Notes: a model not told the origin generated them from the sequence alone. 64,000 bases of DNA from Pleomorphochaeta sp. (GCA_028532815.1 JAQQAS010000040.1:1-64000); one strand, 5' to 3'. Positions 45,393 to 56,002 are shown, numbered from the stretch's first letter. Numbers and translations: made by a program.

Positions 45393-46396
45393 GATATATT
45401 GATTTAAGAAGTGATACAATTACAAAACCAACAGAAGCTATGAGAAAGGCTATTTATGAAGCTGAAGTCGGAGATGATGTTTATAGAGAAGATAAAACTG
45501 TAAACAAATTAGAAGACCTAGCTTGTGAATTAACAAATAAAGAAGCATCCCTATTTGTACCAACAGGTTCGATGGGAAACCTACTTTCTATAATGATTAA
45601 CGGAGGAAAAGGAACAGAAATACTTTGTGCATCAAATTCTCATATAGTTCAGCATGAAATTGGAGCTTGCAGTGCTATAGCAGATACACTCCCAATTTCT
45701 ATCCCAACTACCACAGGCATTCTAAAAAGTGAAGATTTTGCTCCTTTAATAAAAGAAAGTGGTATTTATGATATGGCAAGAACAAGCATTCTTGAAGTTG
45801 AGAATACTATTGGGGGGTCAATTTACCCAATCGATAATTTAAAGAAAATAAAAACCCTCGCTAATGAAAAAAATCTAAAAGTTCATATGGATGGTGCTAG
45901 AGTTTTCAATGCAAGTGTCAAATCTAAAATTAGTATAGACACTATTGCATCCTATTGTGACACCTTAACCTTCTGCCTTTCAAAAGGTCTTGGGGCTCCA
46001 ATGGGTTCAATGCTTTGTGGTGATAAAGAATTTATTAATGAAGCTAGACGTTTTAGAAAAATGCTTGGAAGCGGCATGAGACAAATTGGCTTTATGGCAG
46101 CAGCTGGAATTTATGCCTTAAATCACAACGTTCAAAGACTTGAAGTTGATCACAAAAGGGCTTCTGATATAGTTAATGTATTAAGAAACAATGATAATAT
46201 TTGTTTACATGGAAAAAATGAAACAAATATAGTATTTTTTAATGAAATAGGCTTAACAGCTCAACAAAGCATTTCTAAATTAAAAGATATGAGAATCTTG
46301 GCCAATATCGAAGGAAGTTTTGTAAGACTTGTTACAAACTTAAATATAACTGATAAAGATATGACTATCTTATTAGAAAAACTAAAACAACTATAA
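45389..46396 (+). CDS. ltaE: Low-specificity L-threonine aldolase
   Basis: A 335-residue PLP enzyme cleaving L-threonine or L-allo-threonine to glycine and acetaldehyde. YIDLRSDTITKPTEAMRKA at the start, VGDDVYREDKTVNKLE, the cofactor Asp in VHMDGARVFNA and the Schiff-base Lys in CLSKGLGAPMGS (about 199) are diagnostic. It is closer to characterised LtaE proteins than the partial relative at 1-968. The ATGA overlap with aroA and an AAAGGA site indicate translational coupling. Confidence 0.92.
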   Translation: MRYIDLRSDTITKPTEAMRKAIYEAEVGDDVYREDKTVNKLEDLACELTNKEASLFVPTGSMGNLLSIMINGGKGTEILCASNSHIVQHEIGACSAIADTLPISIPTTTGILKSEDFAPLIKESGIYDMARTSILEVENTIGGSIYPIDNLKKIKTLANEKNLKVHMDGARVFNASVKSKISIDTIASYCDTLTFCLSKGLGAPMGSMLCGDKEFINEARRFRKMLGSGMRQIGFMAAAGIYALNHNVQRLEVDHKRASDIVNVLRNNDNICLHGKNETNIVFFNEIGLTAQQSISKLKDMRILANIEGSFVRLVTNLNITDKDMTILLEKLKQL

Positions 46397-46414
46397 TTTA
46401 ACTAGGATTCAATA

Positions 46415-47191
46415 ATGAAAGATTTAATAATTTGCTTCTCAGGAACAGGAAATAGCTATTATGTTGCAAAAGAAATAGCTAAAGCTCAATCTCATGATAA
46501 TATAATAATGTTGAATGAACTAAATAATCAAAAATTTGAAATTCCTGAAAGACTTGGTTTAATTTTCCCTATTCATATGAGCAGAGAACCTTTTACTGTA
46601 GAAAAAGAAATGAGAGAAGCCTTATCTAAAGTTAAAGATTTTACAGCACTAAAATTTCTTTATATCATAACAACAGCAAGTATAAACTCTCCAGGTTGGG
46701 CTCATATAAGAGTTGAAAAAATGTTCAAAGATTATGGGGTTGCAACAACTTATGTAAATAATATTAAAATGCCTGATAATATTATAAACCCAACTAATAA
46801 AGAAAGAAGCGAACAACTGTTTTTAGAAGCTGATGTAAAAATAAAAAATATTATTGAAGATATAAAAGTTGAAAAAATTAAGTTTCCAAAATTTAAAGCT
46901 TTTACTAGAACTTATTCAAATATTTCCTTCTTATTTAACAGATACTATGCAAGAAATTATAGTAAAAATTTTATAGTTACTGAGGAGTGCATTAGTTGTA
47001 AACTTTGTTATAAAAGTTGTCCTGCTAATAATATAACATTTGAAAATGGAAGACCTGTTTTTCATAACAACTGTTTTGCTTGCACAAACTGCATAAATAC
47101 TTGCCCGACAAATGCTATTAAAAAGAAAAAAGATAATGGAAAAAGATATAAAAACCCAAAAGGGAATTTTAATCACTTTTATAGGAGTTAA
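46415..47191 (+). CDS. EFR1-type flavodoxin/ferredoxin fusion protein
   Basis: A 258-residue electron carrier. The N-terminal flavodoxin-like domain has the FMN phosphate loop ICFSGTGNSYYVAKEIA (about 6-22). The C-terminal ferredoxin domain carries two [4Fe-4S] motifs, CISCKLCYKSCPANNI (about 191) and CFACTNCINTCPTNAI (about 221). Proteins of this architecture are widespread in anaerobes as EFR1-family proteins of undefined partners. It lies 18 bases after ltaE and 5 bases before the aminotransferase gene, so it is part of one operon. Confidence 0.87.
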   Translation: MKDLIICFSGTGNSYYVAKEIAKAQSHDNIIMLNELNNQKFEIPERLGLIFPIHMSREPFTVEKEMREALSKVKDFTALKFLYIITTASINSPGWAHIRVEKMFKDYGVATTYVNNIKMPDNIINPTNKERSEQLFLEADVKIKNIIEDIKVEKIKFPKFKAFTRTYSNISFLFNRYYARNYSKNFIVTEECISCKLCYKSCPANNITFENGRPVFHNNCFACTNCINTCPTNAIKKKKDNGKRYKNPKGNFNHFYRS

Positions 47192-47196
47192 TACTA

Positions 47197-48447
47197 ATGC
47201 AATATGATTTTGATAATTTAGCAGCTCGAGATAAAACAGCTTGTGTAAAATGGAATAAAACTTTTTTAAAGATGTTCTGTGGAAATGAAAATGCAATTCC
47301 CTACTGGGTTGCTGATATGGAATACAAAGCAGCTCCAGAAATTTCGAAAGCTGCAAAGAAAGTTGTAGACTTTGAAACTTATGGATACACATCATACTCA
47401 GATATAAAAGAAATCTTTATTAAGTTTGCAAAACAAAGACATAATCTTGATATCAAAAAATCAGAAATTTCACTAGGACAAGGAGTTCTTAATGCTATAG
47501 CGACAACGCTTTATCTAGTTTGTGAAAAAAATGATGGAGTTATAATACCTTTCCCTTCTTATAAACCATTTATAGACATTGTTAATAATGTTGGTTTAAA
47601 AGTAATACCTTGGAAATTAAAAAGGACTAAAGATTCCTTTGAATTTGATTTCTCTACATTTGAAGAGCTATGTAAAAAAGCAAAAGTTTTCATTTTATGT
47701 TCACCTCACAATCCTTCAGGGAAAGTATATTCTAAAGAGACCTTAGAAAAAATTTGTGATATTGCAAACAAGCATGATGTTTTTGTAATTAGTGATGAAA
47801 TACATGGAGACCTTGTTTTTAAAGATCAAAAATTCTATAGTTTCATCGATATAGCAAAAGGAAAAAATACAAAAACAATGGTTGCAATGGCACCTTCAAA
47901 AACCTTTAATATTGCAGGTGAATTATTTTCAGTATCCATTTTTAATGACTCTGAGTTAAAAAATAGGTTTGACAAATTTAGAGTTGCCCTTCATTATAAT
48001 AACTCATCTTACTTCTCCACAACTTTAGCAAGAGAAGCATATGATAAAGGCCTTCCTTGGTTATTAGAAACTATTGAAGTTTTAGAAAGAAACGCTAGAT
48101 TTATAGAAAAGTATATGGAAGAAAACATCCCATATATTAAACCACTTAAAGCACAAGCTTCTTTTATTTGCTTTTGGGATTGTAATGCGCTATTACCATT
48201 TATAGAAAAAGATGCCCAAGAAAACAAAGAATTATATGACGTAAAAAAAGCTGTGCAAAGTGGTATCGTATCAATGTTCTTTGGTCATAGAGCTGGAATC
48301 TGTTTAAATGATGGTGGCTGGTTTGGAGATGAAGAGTACAAAGGCTATGTTAGATTTAACTATGCAACTAGCTTAGAGAGCATCAAAGAAGCTTTAGAAA
48401 AAGTAAATAAAGCAGTAAATAAATTAGTAAATAAATATAAAAATTAA
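47197..48447 (+). CDS. PatB/MalY-type PLP aminotransferase / C-S lyase
   Basis: A 416-residue fold-type I PLP enzyme. YWVADMEYKAAPEI (about 31-44), CSPHNPSGKVYSKETL with the family Asn (about 171), ISDEIHGDLVF with the cofactor Asp, and the Schiff-base Lys in MAPSKTFNIAGE (about 235) match the PatB/MalY group. Members are often cystathionine beta-lyases that release homocysteine, pyruvate and ammonia, with some being aminotransferases. It is the fourth gene of the aroA run. Confidence 0.88.
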   Translation: MQYDFDNLAARDKTACVKWNKTFLKMFCGNENAIPYWVADMEYKAAPEISKAAKKVVDFETYGYTSYSDIKEIFIKFAKQRHNLDIKKSEISLGQGVLNAIATTLYLVCEKNDGVIIPFPSYKPFIDIVNNVGLKVIPWKLKRTKDSFEFDFSTFEELCKKAKVFILCSPHNPSGKVYSKETLEKICDIANKHDVFVISDEIHGDLVFKDQKFYSFIDIAKGKNTKTMVAMAPSKTFNIAGELFSVSIFNDSELKNRFDKFRVALHYNNSSYFSTTLAREAYDKGLPWLLETIEVLERNARFIEKYMEENIPYIKPLKAQASFICFWDCNALLPFIEKDAQENKELYDVKKAVQSGIVSMFFGHRAGICLNDGGWFGDEEYKGYVRFNYATSLESIKEALEKVNKAVNKLVNKYKN

Positions 48448-48473
48448 AATTAAGTTAAATTAGAGGAGACAAG

Positions 48474-49823
48474 ATGACCGCTGAACAGAAAAGCGCAATA
48501 GATATCGCAGCAAAAGGCTTAGTAAACCGTTTTGGAGCAATCAAATTAGAAAACATTACCAACAAAATACACCCGTCTTTAAAAGGTGTTAAAGCTATTT
48601 CTATTCATAAACAATTAAGAGAAACAGAAAGTTCTGAATATGTTGTAAAAGATGACGTTTTAAAGATTATCTACTTTGATATTACCTATGATAGAACTGA
48701 AGAAGTTTTACAAGCAAAAGATGAATACAAAGAATGGAAGCTTATAACTTGGGAAGATATTAAAGATTATCAAGATACATACGATCTACCATTATGCGAT
48801 AAGGCAAAAGTATTATTTAATTACTGCTGTAGCATAAACAAAGATTTAATAGAGAACAAACAACTATTTGCTTTTAGGTTTAGCAATTATGTTAATACTC
48901 ATAAAATTGTGTCTAAATGTTCAATTACTAAGTTTTTGCTAGAACCTTTTAAACTTCCTGTTTGGGATAAAGAATTAGAATCTTTAATCTATGATGCTAT
49001 ATATAACCAAACTTCTTGGTTATGTTACGGAAGAAGTAGAAATGAAAGAATATCTCATTCTTGGTTAAATAAAGCAAATGAATCTGTCAAAGATTTATCT
49101 AGAGAAGATTTTGAAAAAGTATATTTGCTAGCTAAAGCTGCAACCAATTTTTATGGCGTTATTTCAATTAAAAACTTCCAAAGATTATTAAAGATTTATT
49201 ATAAAGAAATTAAAATTAGTAGAGATGAATTAACTACTATGTTTATGAATTTTGATGATGAAAGTAGACTTTTCCTTTTTGCAAATCATTTAGTAACTGA
49301 TAGAATTTATGATTGGAGTTTTGATTTATTTAAAGATGAAACACTACAAAAACTAGATCCTGAAAATTTTAGTAATTATAAAAATAATAAAAACAAAGAA
49401 ACAAATATTACACCTTTAGATACAAATTTAATTACTGAATATAGTTTTGCTATGATAAAGAAACAACAAGAAAATAAAAAATTCTTAGTATTAGCAAAAG
49501 ATGAGCTTCTAAAATATTTAGATAGAAGTCACTTAAAAGAAACAGAAAACTATATAAATCTTGAGAATTATTACATTCAAATTGGTGGATATTATAAAGA
49601 AAACATTAAATTATTTAGACAGATTTTTAATAGCTACGTAAATAATTGTGGGGACAATTCTCCAAATATAGTTAGAAACTTTTTCTTATCAACTAGATTC
49701 TCAGAACATGAAGATGCAAATTTAGAATATTTACTTCTTCTAGTTCAAAAAGCTTTCAATGAAGCACCAAAGTGGATAAACAATGGCTTCAGTGCTCTTG
49801 AAATAACCAGTGTTGGTCAATAG
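48474..49823 (+). CDS. Large protein of unknown function
   Basis: A 449-residue soluble protein that I do not recognise. It is mostly helical and rich in Lys, Glu, Asn and Tyr. The first 45 residues (QKSAIDIAAKGLVNRFGAIKL) could be a small helix-turn-helix or winged-helix unit, and residues about 345-410 resemble helical repeat pairs. No catalytic signature, signal peptide or membrane segment is seen. GAGGAG precedes the ATG. It is 26 bases after the aminotransferase gene and converges with addA six bases further on. Confidence 0.6.
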   Translation: MTAEQKSAIDIAAKGLVNRFGAIKLENITNKIHPSLKGVKAISIHKQLRETESSEYVVKDDVLKIIYFDITYDRTEEVLQAKDEYKEWKLITWEDIKDYQDTYDLPLCDKAKVLFNYCCSINKDLIENKQLFAFRFSNYVNTHKIVSKCSITKFLLEPFKLPVWDKELESLIYDAIYNQTSWLCYGRSRNERISHSWLNKANESVKDLSREDFEKVYLLAKAATNFYGVISIKNFQRLLKIYYKEIKISRDELTTMFMNFDDESRLFLFANHLVTDRIYDWSFDLFKDETLQKLDPENFSNYKNNKNKETNITPLDTNLITEYSFAMIKKQQENKKFLVLAKDELLKYLDRSHLKETENYINLENYYIQIGGYYKENIKLFRQIFNSYVNNCGDNSPNIVRNFFLSTRFSEHEDANLEYLLLLVQKAFNEAPKWINNGFSALEITSVGQ

Positions 49824-49828
49824 TTGCT

Positions 49829-52800
49829 CTAATAGAAAAACTCTCTATCTACAGCTCTTAGATAGACAACACAACCTTTAACACAGCTGTTAGGATTCAT
49901 TCTCTTAACAGCTGTAATATAGGTTTCTATTTGATTCTTATGTATTGATGGATTTCTAAATTTATCAGTTTTAAAATCTACAACTATATAATCATTGTTA
50001 TCAGTTTTAATTAACAAATCAATAAACCCTTCAACAACTAAAAAATCTCCATTTTCAACTTCAACTTTAGAAAAGAAGCCTACTTCACATTTGCTCTTAT
50101 TATCTTTTACATATTTATTATAAAATTGACTATTTATAAAATCTGAAGCATATTCTTTTGCTACTGTTTCAATTAAATTTATTTGAGACTCTTTAAGTTT
50201 TGAAAGAGAGGACCCTTTTGATAATACAGACTCATCAGTTAAACTTTTAATAGGTTCTCCCATTATTAAATTTTGAACATATTTATGACAAAGAGTTCCA
50301 AAATCAGTATAAACATCTTCATTAGTTTCACTTAATTTCTGTAATAGAGTATCAACTTTGGAATTTGATAGAGGTTGTCCCTCCTCATAATTTCCATCAT
50401 CTTTATGAGCAAATAATTTAGTAACTGCGATATTTTTAGTCCTTGTATCATAAACTTCTTCACCCTCATTATAATACTTCTGATTTTTTAAAAACTGTTT
50501 TCTCTCTACAATTGGTTTTTCTTCCACTTTAACATAATTTTCATAGATACTAACAATTTCAATATCTTTTACAGTTAAGTATGGAAGTATTTGATCACTC
50601 TCATCTAAAGAAGCATTATAAATCATATTAAGTAAGGATTTATTTTTATTGCCTAAAACTTCATTTTCAATAGTAGTTTGGATTGTTGCTGACATTATTA
50701 AATGAGTTTTTGCTCTTGTTAAAGCAACATATAATATTCTCTTAATCTCTGCTAAATCCATTTCTTTTCTTAGAGCCTTAGCTCTATCAATAAAGAGGCT
50801 ATCATATTTCTCTTTTTTAGTTTTTTTATCGATAGAAATGCAATGTTTTGGAACAGGTATATTATTCTCAATAGAAAAAGAAACACCTTTATCTCTGATT
50901 TGAGTGCCCATGTTTGCAACAATTACTATAGGAAATTCTAGACCTTTCGATTTGTGAATGGTCATTATTTGAACTCCTTTTGCTTGTTCTTTTAAAACAG
51001 CGACTTCTTCTTCTGTGGAACTAGATCCCAAATTATCCCTAATTTCATCAAGGAATACAGATAAAGAGAATTGGTTTTCATCAAACTTTTTAGCTAACCT
51101 ATATAGATAATCGTAATTATCAATATACAAATGATAATTAGGTTCACAAATATAATAATATCTTAACCCCGCATCCCACCAAATAAAACTAAGCAAGGAA
51201 GAAATATCATTATCTATAGACAATTCAACTAATTGGTCAAAAGTTTTTTTAATAGCTACTAAATTTTCTTGGTCTTTAGAATCTAAGGGGATATCACATT
51301 CAAATAAATTTTCACAATCAAAACTGTTTAATAATAATAAAATAGACTTTTCACTAATTGAGGCAAGAGGCCCCTTTAATACACTTGTATATGCTAATTT
51401 ATCATCTGGATAGATAATTAATTGAAGAATATTATATATATCATTTGTTAAAGCTTCTAAAGGAAAAGCCTTATTATCTTGTATTATAAAAGGAATTTTC
51501 TTTGCCCTAAGAGCTTTTTCAAATTCAATTTGATGAGTTTTAGATCTAAGAAGAATGGCAATATCATCCACCTCAGGCCTCTTTAACCCATTCTTAGATG
51601 GAATTAGATATTTGTCACTCGTTAGCATTTTATTTATAACTTTAGCTATTTTAGTAGCCTCACAAGCTGCTGAGGAGGCTTGTTCAACACTTTCAGAAAT
51701 AATAGATTTACTTTCTGCACTTTTTATATATAACTCTATTTTAGGATCAAGTCCTTCAATCTTATCTCTATATTTCAATGATTCAAACTCTGCTTCAAAG
51801 GGTTCATTAGGATTTTCAAAAACTTTAGCAAAAGCTTTATTAAAATATTCAATCAATTTAGGTTCACTTCTATAGTTAACACCAAGATTAATTACAGTAC
51901 CACCACTACCTTCAATCTCTTTAGATAAGGCTTTGAAAACCGAAACATCAGCATCTCTAAATCTATATATACTTTGTTTCTCATCCCCTACAAAAAACAA
52001 TTTTCTCTTTTCTACTGAATCAATTGTAGGAATTGTATCATTTGATTCATTTTTTTTCTCACTTAATAAATAAGTTAAGTCCTTTTGTAGCTGGTTATTG
52101 TCTTGGAATTCATCAATCATGATAAATTTAAATTTATCTTTATATATCTTTCTTATTTTTTTATTATTTAACAATATATCAACAGATAAATGGGCAATAT
52201 CGCTAAAGGTTAAAATTCCAGCCTTTCTTTTTTCTTCAAAAATCATAGATTTAAGAACTTCAAGAGATTCTACTACTTCTTTTAAATGATTATTTTCTTT
52301 AACAAAATAAAGAGATTTTAAGTCAGAAATAGTATCTTTTAAATTTTTACAGTTCTCAGCTAAATCAGCGGTTAATGGATTAGAAGGGGCTTTTCTTGGT
52401 GCTGTGATGATTATAGTATTGATTGTCTTTATAAAATTAAGACTATCATTTTCTTCTTCTATTAATTCTTGATAATAATTTTCTATTGTATTAACAGCTT
52501 GAACGGCTTTAGGCGTAAGTTTCCCATAATCCCCTTCAATTACTAATTTAAATAAATTAAACATTTTATCAAGATTTGTGTTAATTGAATCAATAATTAA
52601 AGATTCACATTTATTATATAACCTTTCTTTATCAAATTCTAAAGGAAAATAAAAACTTGAATTAGCTAATTTAACAATGATGTCTTCAATTATTGAGTTC
52701 GGAGGATAAGCTTTTGATAAAAATCTAAAACCTGGCAATATATCTTCCCTTTCGATTAATTGTTGAGTACACCTTTTGGTAATTTGTGAAGCTTTATTGT

Positions 52801-53200
52801 TGTCGATAGTAAAGTCCCCTGGAATCCCATATCTAATACAATCTTGTTTAACTATTTGATTACAAAAGGAATCAATTGTTGATATTGTAGCTTTAGAAAA
52901 TAATGAGAATTGCTTAGCCATAATTGGTGATTTATCTTTAACAGATAATAGTTGTTTATATATTCTCTCATACATTTCAGCTGCAGCTTTTTTTGTAAAA
53001 GTTAAAGTTAAAATTTCATCACAATTTGCTTCATTCTGTAACAATAAATTTAAAAACCTATAGGAGAGAACAGTTGTTTTACCTGCTCCTGCTCCAGCTT
53101 TTACAACACAGTTATCAAAACATTCTACAGCTTTTTTTTGTTCCTTAGTTAATTTATGTTTATTTTGTAATAGTTCTTCAATATCTAATTTGTTTATCAT
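49829..53200 (-). CDS. addA: Helicase-nuclease subunit AddA
   Basis: An 1123-residue UvrD-like helicase with a C-terminal nuclease. Walker A is VKAGAGAGKTTVLSY (about 34-48), motif Ia TLTFTKKAAAEM, motif II IMIDEFQDNNQLQ (about 356), motif III FFVGDEKQSIYRFRDAD, motif V MTIHKSKGLEFPIVIVANM and motif VI RILYVALTRAKTHL. The PD-(D/E)XK nuclease end has VEGFIDLLIKTDNNDYIVVDFKTDKF (about 1055-1080). With AddB it resects double-strand breaks to feed RecA-dependent repair, the role RecBCD plays elsewhere. Its ATG overlaps the addB stop by four bases. Confidence 0.92.
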   Translation of the reverse strand: MINKLDIEELLQNKHKLTKEQKKAVECFDNCVVKAGAGAGKTTVLSYRFLNLLLQNEANCDEILTLTFTKKAAAEMYERIYKQLLSVKDKSPIMAKQFSLFSKATISTIDSFCNQIVKQDCIRYGIPGDFTIDNNKASQITKRCTQQLIEREDILPGFRFLSKAYPPNSIIEDIIVKLANSSFYFPLEFDKERLYNKCESLIIDSINTNLDKMFNLFKLVIEGDYGKLTPKAVQAVNTIENYYQELIEEENDSLNFIKTINTIIITAPRKAPSNPLTADLAENCKNLKDTISDLKSLYFVKENNHLKEVVESLEVLKSMIFEEKRKAGILTFSDIAHLSVDILLNNKKIRKIYKDKFKFIMIDEFQDNNQLQKDLTYLLSEKKNESNDTIPTIDSVEKRKLFFVGDEKQSIYRFRDADVSVFKALSKEIEGSGGTVINLGVNYRSEPKLIEYFNKAFAKVFENPNEPFEAEFESLKYRDKIEGLDPKIELYIKSAESKSIISESVEQASSAACEATKIAKVINKMLTSDKYLIPSKNGLKRPEVDDIAILLRSKTHQIEFEKALRAKKIPFIIQDNKAFPLEALTNDIYNILQLIIYPDDKLAYTSVLKGPLASISEKSILLLLNSFDCENLFECDIPLDSKDQENLVAIKKTFDQLVELSIDNDISSLLSFIWWDAGLRYYYICEPNYHLYIDNYDYLYRLAKKFDENQFSLSVFLDEIRDNLGSSSTEEEVAVLKEQAKGVQIMTIHKSKGLEFPIVIVANMGTQIRDKGVSFSIENNIPVPKHCISIDKKTKKEKYDSLFIDRAKALRKEMDLAEIKRILYVALTRAKTHLIMSATIQTTIENEVLGNKNKSLLNMIYNASLDESDQILPYLTVKDIEIVSIYENYVKVEEKPIVERKQFLKNQKYYNEGEEVYDTRTKNIAVTKLFAHKDDGNYEEGQPLSNSKVDTLLQKLSETNEDVYTDFGTLCHKYVQNLIMGEPIKSLTDESVLSKGSSLSKLKESQINLIETVAKEYASDFINSQFYNKYVKDNKSKCEVGFFSKVEVENGDFLVVEGFIDLLIKTDNNDYIVVDFKTDKFRNPSIHKNQIETYITAVKRMNPNSCVKGCVVYLRAVDREFFY

Positions 53201-55881
53201 TTAGTGGAATACCTCTTTCTGCAAACTTGTCTATAATTACAATTTTGGCAATTTGTATCGGAAGGAGTTGTCATGAACTCTCCATTTAATATTTGCATTA
53301 TCATATCTTTCATAATCAAATCAAAAGTTATGTCTATTTGTTTTAAATCACTAGGATAACCTTCCTGCCACATGTCAAAATAAGAGCCTTTACCAACACC
53401 ATAATAACAAGCATTAACAACATTAGCCCCTTTTTTTTCTAAGAGCTTTTTATAACAAGGAAATTGATAATCAGGGAAGTCTTCCCTTTTATCTTCATAA
53501 GCTTTTTTATACCAAGTAGATCCAATTGGAGGGTTCCCAGTTTTATAATCTACAATAGCAAAGTCTCCTTCCCCTAAATTAACAACTCTATCTATTTTAC
53601 CATTTAAAGAATAAAAATAAGGTTGGTCATTAATTAATATCTGTTCATTAGAAATATAAGTTTCTTCCATTTCTTCTGATCTACATGTATTAAATTTCTT
53701 GATTTCCATATCTATAAATTCAGTTGAAAAATTCTTGTATTTATCTAATATGTAAATTTGAGTTGAGATTGGAGGAGACTTTTCACTTTCAAAATATTCT
53801 TTTAATCTATTTTCTTTTATCTCATCTAGCCAAATAATGTATTTCTCTTTATTTGAACTATAAAATTGTTTATCTTCTTTCATAACCTTTTCAAAGAATT
53901 CTTGAAATACTTTATGAATAATAGTTCCAATTTCATTTGGGGCATAAGATACAACATTATAATCCTTTCTATCTATACTAAATAAATACTTTAGAGCAAA
54001 AGCATAAGGGCACTTCTTAAATAAATTAATACTAGTTGCAGAAAAATTTAATAATCCCTCTCTTTTAATTTTATCTAATAAAAATGAATTAAACTCTTCT
54101 TCAATTTTTCTATTAACATATCCTTCATTTGTAAAACTCAATACATTAGTTAACGCTCTTTTAAGAGTTATTGATTGAAAATATGTAAGTTTCGCATCAA
54201 CTTTTTGTGAAGACCATAAATCTATTTCATCAATATATGGTTTATAATCTAATTTAAAAGGAGAAGGAATTATACTATTTCTCTCCATAAAGAAGGGTGG
54301 AGCAATTTGTGCACCATCGTATGTTGTATCGCTGTAGAGAAAATAAGTAATACCACTATTAAAACAATAATCTTTAATTACAGAGGTTGTTAAATCTTCT
54401 TCTTCTCTTAATACTTGATCTTCTACTGTAGGGGGCAATAGAGATAAAGGTTTATCAACAATTTCACTACTCTTATTATTTATATCAACAACAAAGTGAT
54501 ATGGTATATCTAATGATGCAGATAGTGGATATTCAAATATTCTTATACCATCCCTATTGCCTTGTTCTACATAATTCTCATTTTCTAAAAGACGAATATA
54601 TAACTTATAAAGTTGTTTTGTTTTATTTAATTTACAAATCTTCATAGCTGAATTAATAGAATCTAGCTTGTCTATTGCATATCTATAACTTTTTTCACCT
54701 TTTGTTGAAATCCAACCTTGGTCTTTTTTTAAGATTAAATTTTCTAAGCTATGTAAAGCAATTTGTAAATCTTTGATAGTTTCACATGTATTTAATTTTA
54801 TAACAAGATTTTTAAATCTTTTATAAAAATCAAATAATTTTCTATTATTTTTTAATCTAGTTATCCAATAATCTGCTTCAAATTTATTACTACCATGATC
54901 AATGTTTGCATCAATAGCATATCTAATTAATTCTCTATTAAAGCTCATATCTTCAAAAGGGAAAGCTCTTTCTAAGAAAAAACCTTTCATATCATCAAGC
55001 GCAAAATTATTATCATATAGATTTGATAAATAAATTAAATATTTACCTCCTGGATATTTACTTAAACTATAACCTTTTGCCTTAGATATTGGAATTCCAA
55101 AGCGTTTTGCACCTAATTCAATATCTTGAATATCCTTATCAAAGGAGCATAAAGTAATTGCTATATCCCTTGATAAGATTTTCCCATCTAGGAGTTTCTT
55201 CACCTCTCTAAATAAGGTGTTTTGTAATTCATCAGTATTATTAAAAGCAATTAATTTACTATTATTTTGATAGCTAGAATCATTCTCATCTAATTCTTCA
55301 ATATTAATTGTATGAATAAATTGGGGATTATTAAGTTTATTTAAAAATTTTTTACAGCCAGCTTTTGTATCACAAGCTATAATAGAATATTCTTTTTGAA
55401 GAATTTCTTTAGGAGTAAAGTCAATAGAAGGATCTTCAAAAGAAGGTTCAAACAGATTATTTTGTTTCAAAAATTCACTATATTTATTATATAATAAAAT
55501 AACATCATCTTTAAAATCCTCTTCTAATGTTTCAAAAACATTACTTTCAACAGCACTCTTTAACTGTTTTAAGATATTGATTAGATAAGATGTAAATCTA
55601 CCAATTGACTCTGGATATTCATTGCTAATTAAATATTTTAATTGATTATTTTCCAGAAAATTAATTATAAAAAATTCTCTAATTTGATTATTTACCTGTG
55701 TTAAATCATCATGATTAGGTAAAAAATATTCTTTAAAAGTATCGTAAGAAATAGCTCTATCAGATTCTAATACATCATATTCATAGGCATATTCAATTGC
55801 ATAATTTCTAGCTATAACTTCATTGTGAAAAACACAAGTTCGTCCTTTTTTTAATTCTTCAAAAACAATTTTTCTATTCAT
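53197..55881 (-). CDS. addB: Helicase-nuclease subunit AddB
   Basis: An 894-residue partner of AddA. There is no strict Walker A at the N-terminus (KKGRTCVFHN), in contrast to many AddB proteins, so the helicase half looks inactive. The nuclease domain is intact: INLFKKCPYAFALKYLF supplies the first cluster cysteine (about 612), DFAIVDYKTGNPP the catalytic Asp and Lys (about 765), and CQNCNYRQVC near the end the other three cysteines of the [4Fe-4S] staple. It is shorter than the 1150-1200 residues usual in Firmicutes AddB. It precedes addA in transcription. Confidence 0.82.
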   Translation of the reverse strand: MNRKIVFEELKKGRTCVFHNEVIARNYAIEYAYEYDVLESDRAISYDTFKEYFLPNHDDLTQVNNQIREFFIINFLENNQLKYLISNEYPESIGRFTSYLINILKQLKSAVESNVFETLEEDFKDDVILLYNKYSEFLKQNNLFEPSFEDPSIDFTPKEILQKEYSIIACDTKAGCKKFLNKLNNPQFIHTINIEELDENDSSYQNNSKLIAFNNTDELQNTLFREVKKLLDGKILSRDIAITLCSFDKDIQDIELGAKRFGIPISKAKGYSLSKYPGGKYLIYLSNLYDNNFALDDMKGFFLERAFPFEDMSFNRELIRYAIDANIDHGSNKFEADYWITRLKNNRKLFDFYKRFKNLVIKLNTCETIKDLQIALHSLENLILKKDQGWISTKGEKSYRYAIDKLDSINSAMKICKLNKTKQLYKLYIRLLENENYVEQGNRDGIRIFEYPLSASLDIPYHFVVDINNKSSEIVDKPLSLLPPTVEDQVLREEEDLTTSVIKDYCFNSGITYFLYSDTTYDGAQIAPPFFMERNSIIPSPFKLDYKPYIDEIDLWSSQKVDAKLTYFQSITLKRALTNVLSFTNEGYVNRKIEEEFNSFLLDKIKREGLLNFSATSINLFKKCPYAFALKYLFSIDRKDYNVVSYAPNEIGTIIHKVFQEFFEKVMKEDKQFYSSNKEKYIIWLDEIKENRLKEYFESEKSPPISTQIYILDKYKNFSTEFIDMEIKKFNTCRSEEMEETYISNEQILINDQPYFYSLNGKIDRVVNLGEGDFAIVDYKTGNPPIGSTWYKKAYEDKREDFPDYQFPCYKKLLEKKGANVVNACYYGVGKGSYFDMWQEGYPSDLKQIDITFDLIMKDMIMQILNGEFMTTPSDTNCQNCNYRQVCRKRYSTK

Positions 55882-56002
55882 ACTTTTTCCCTATTAATAA
55901 ATAAAGCTAATAATATTATTATACTACACAAACCTTGAATTATAAATTGAATTAACTTTAATTTAATTATAAACTCAGATATCATATAAAAAAGGGATTG
56001 TG

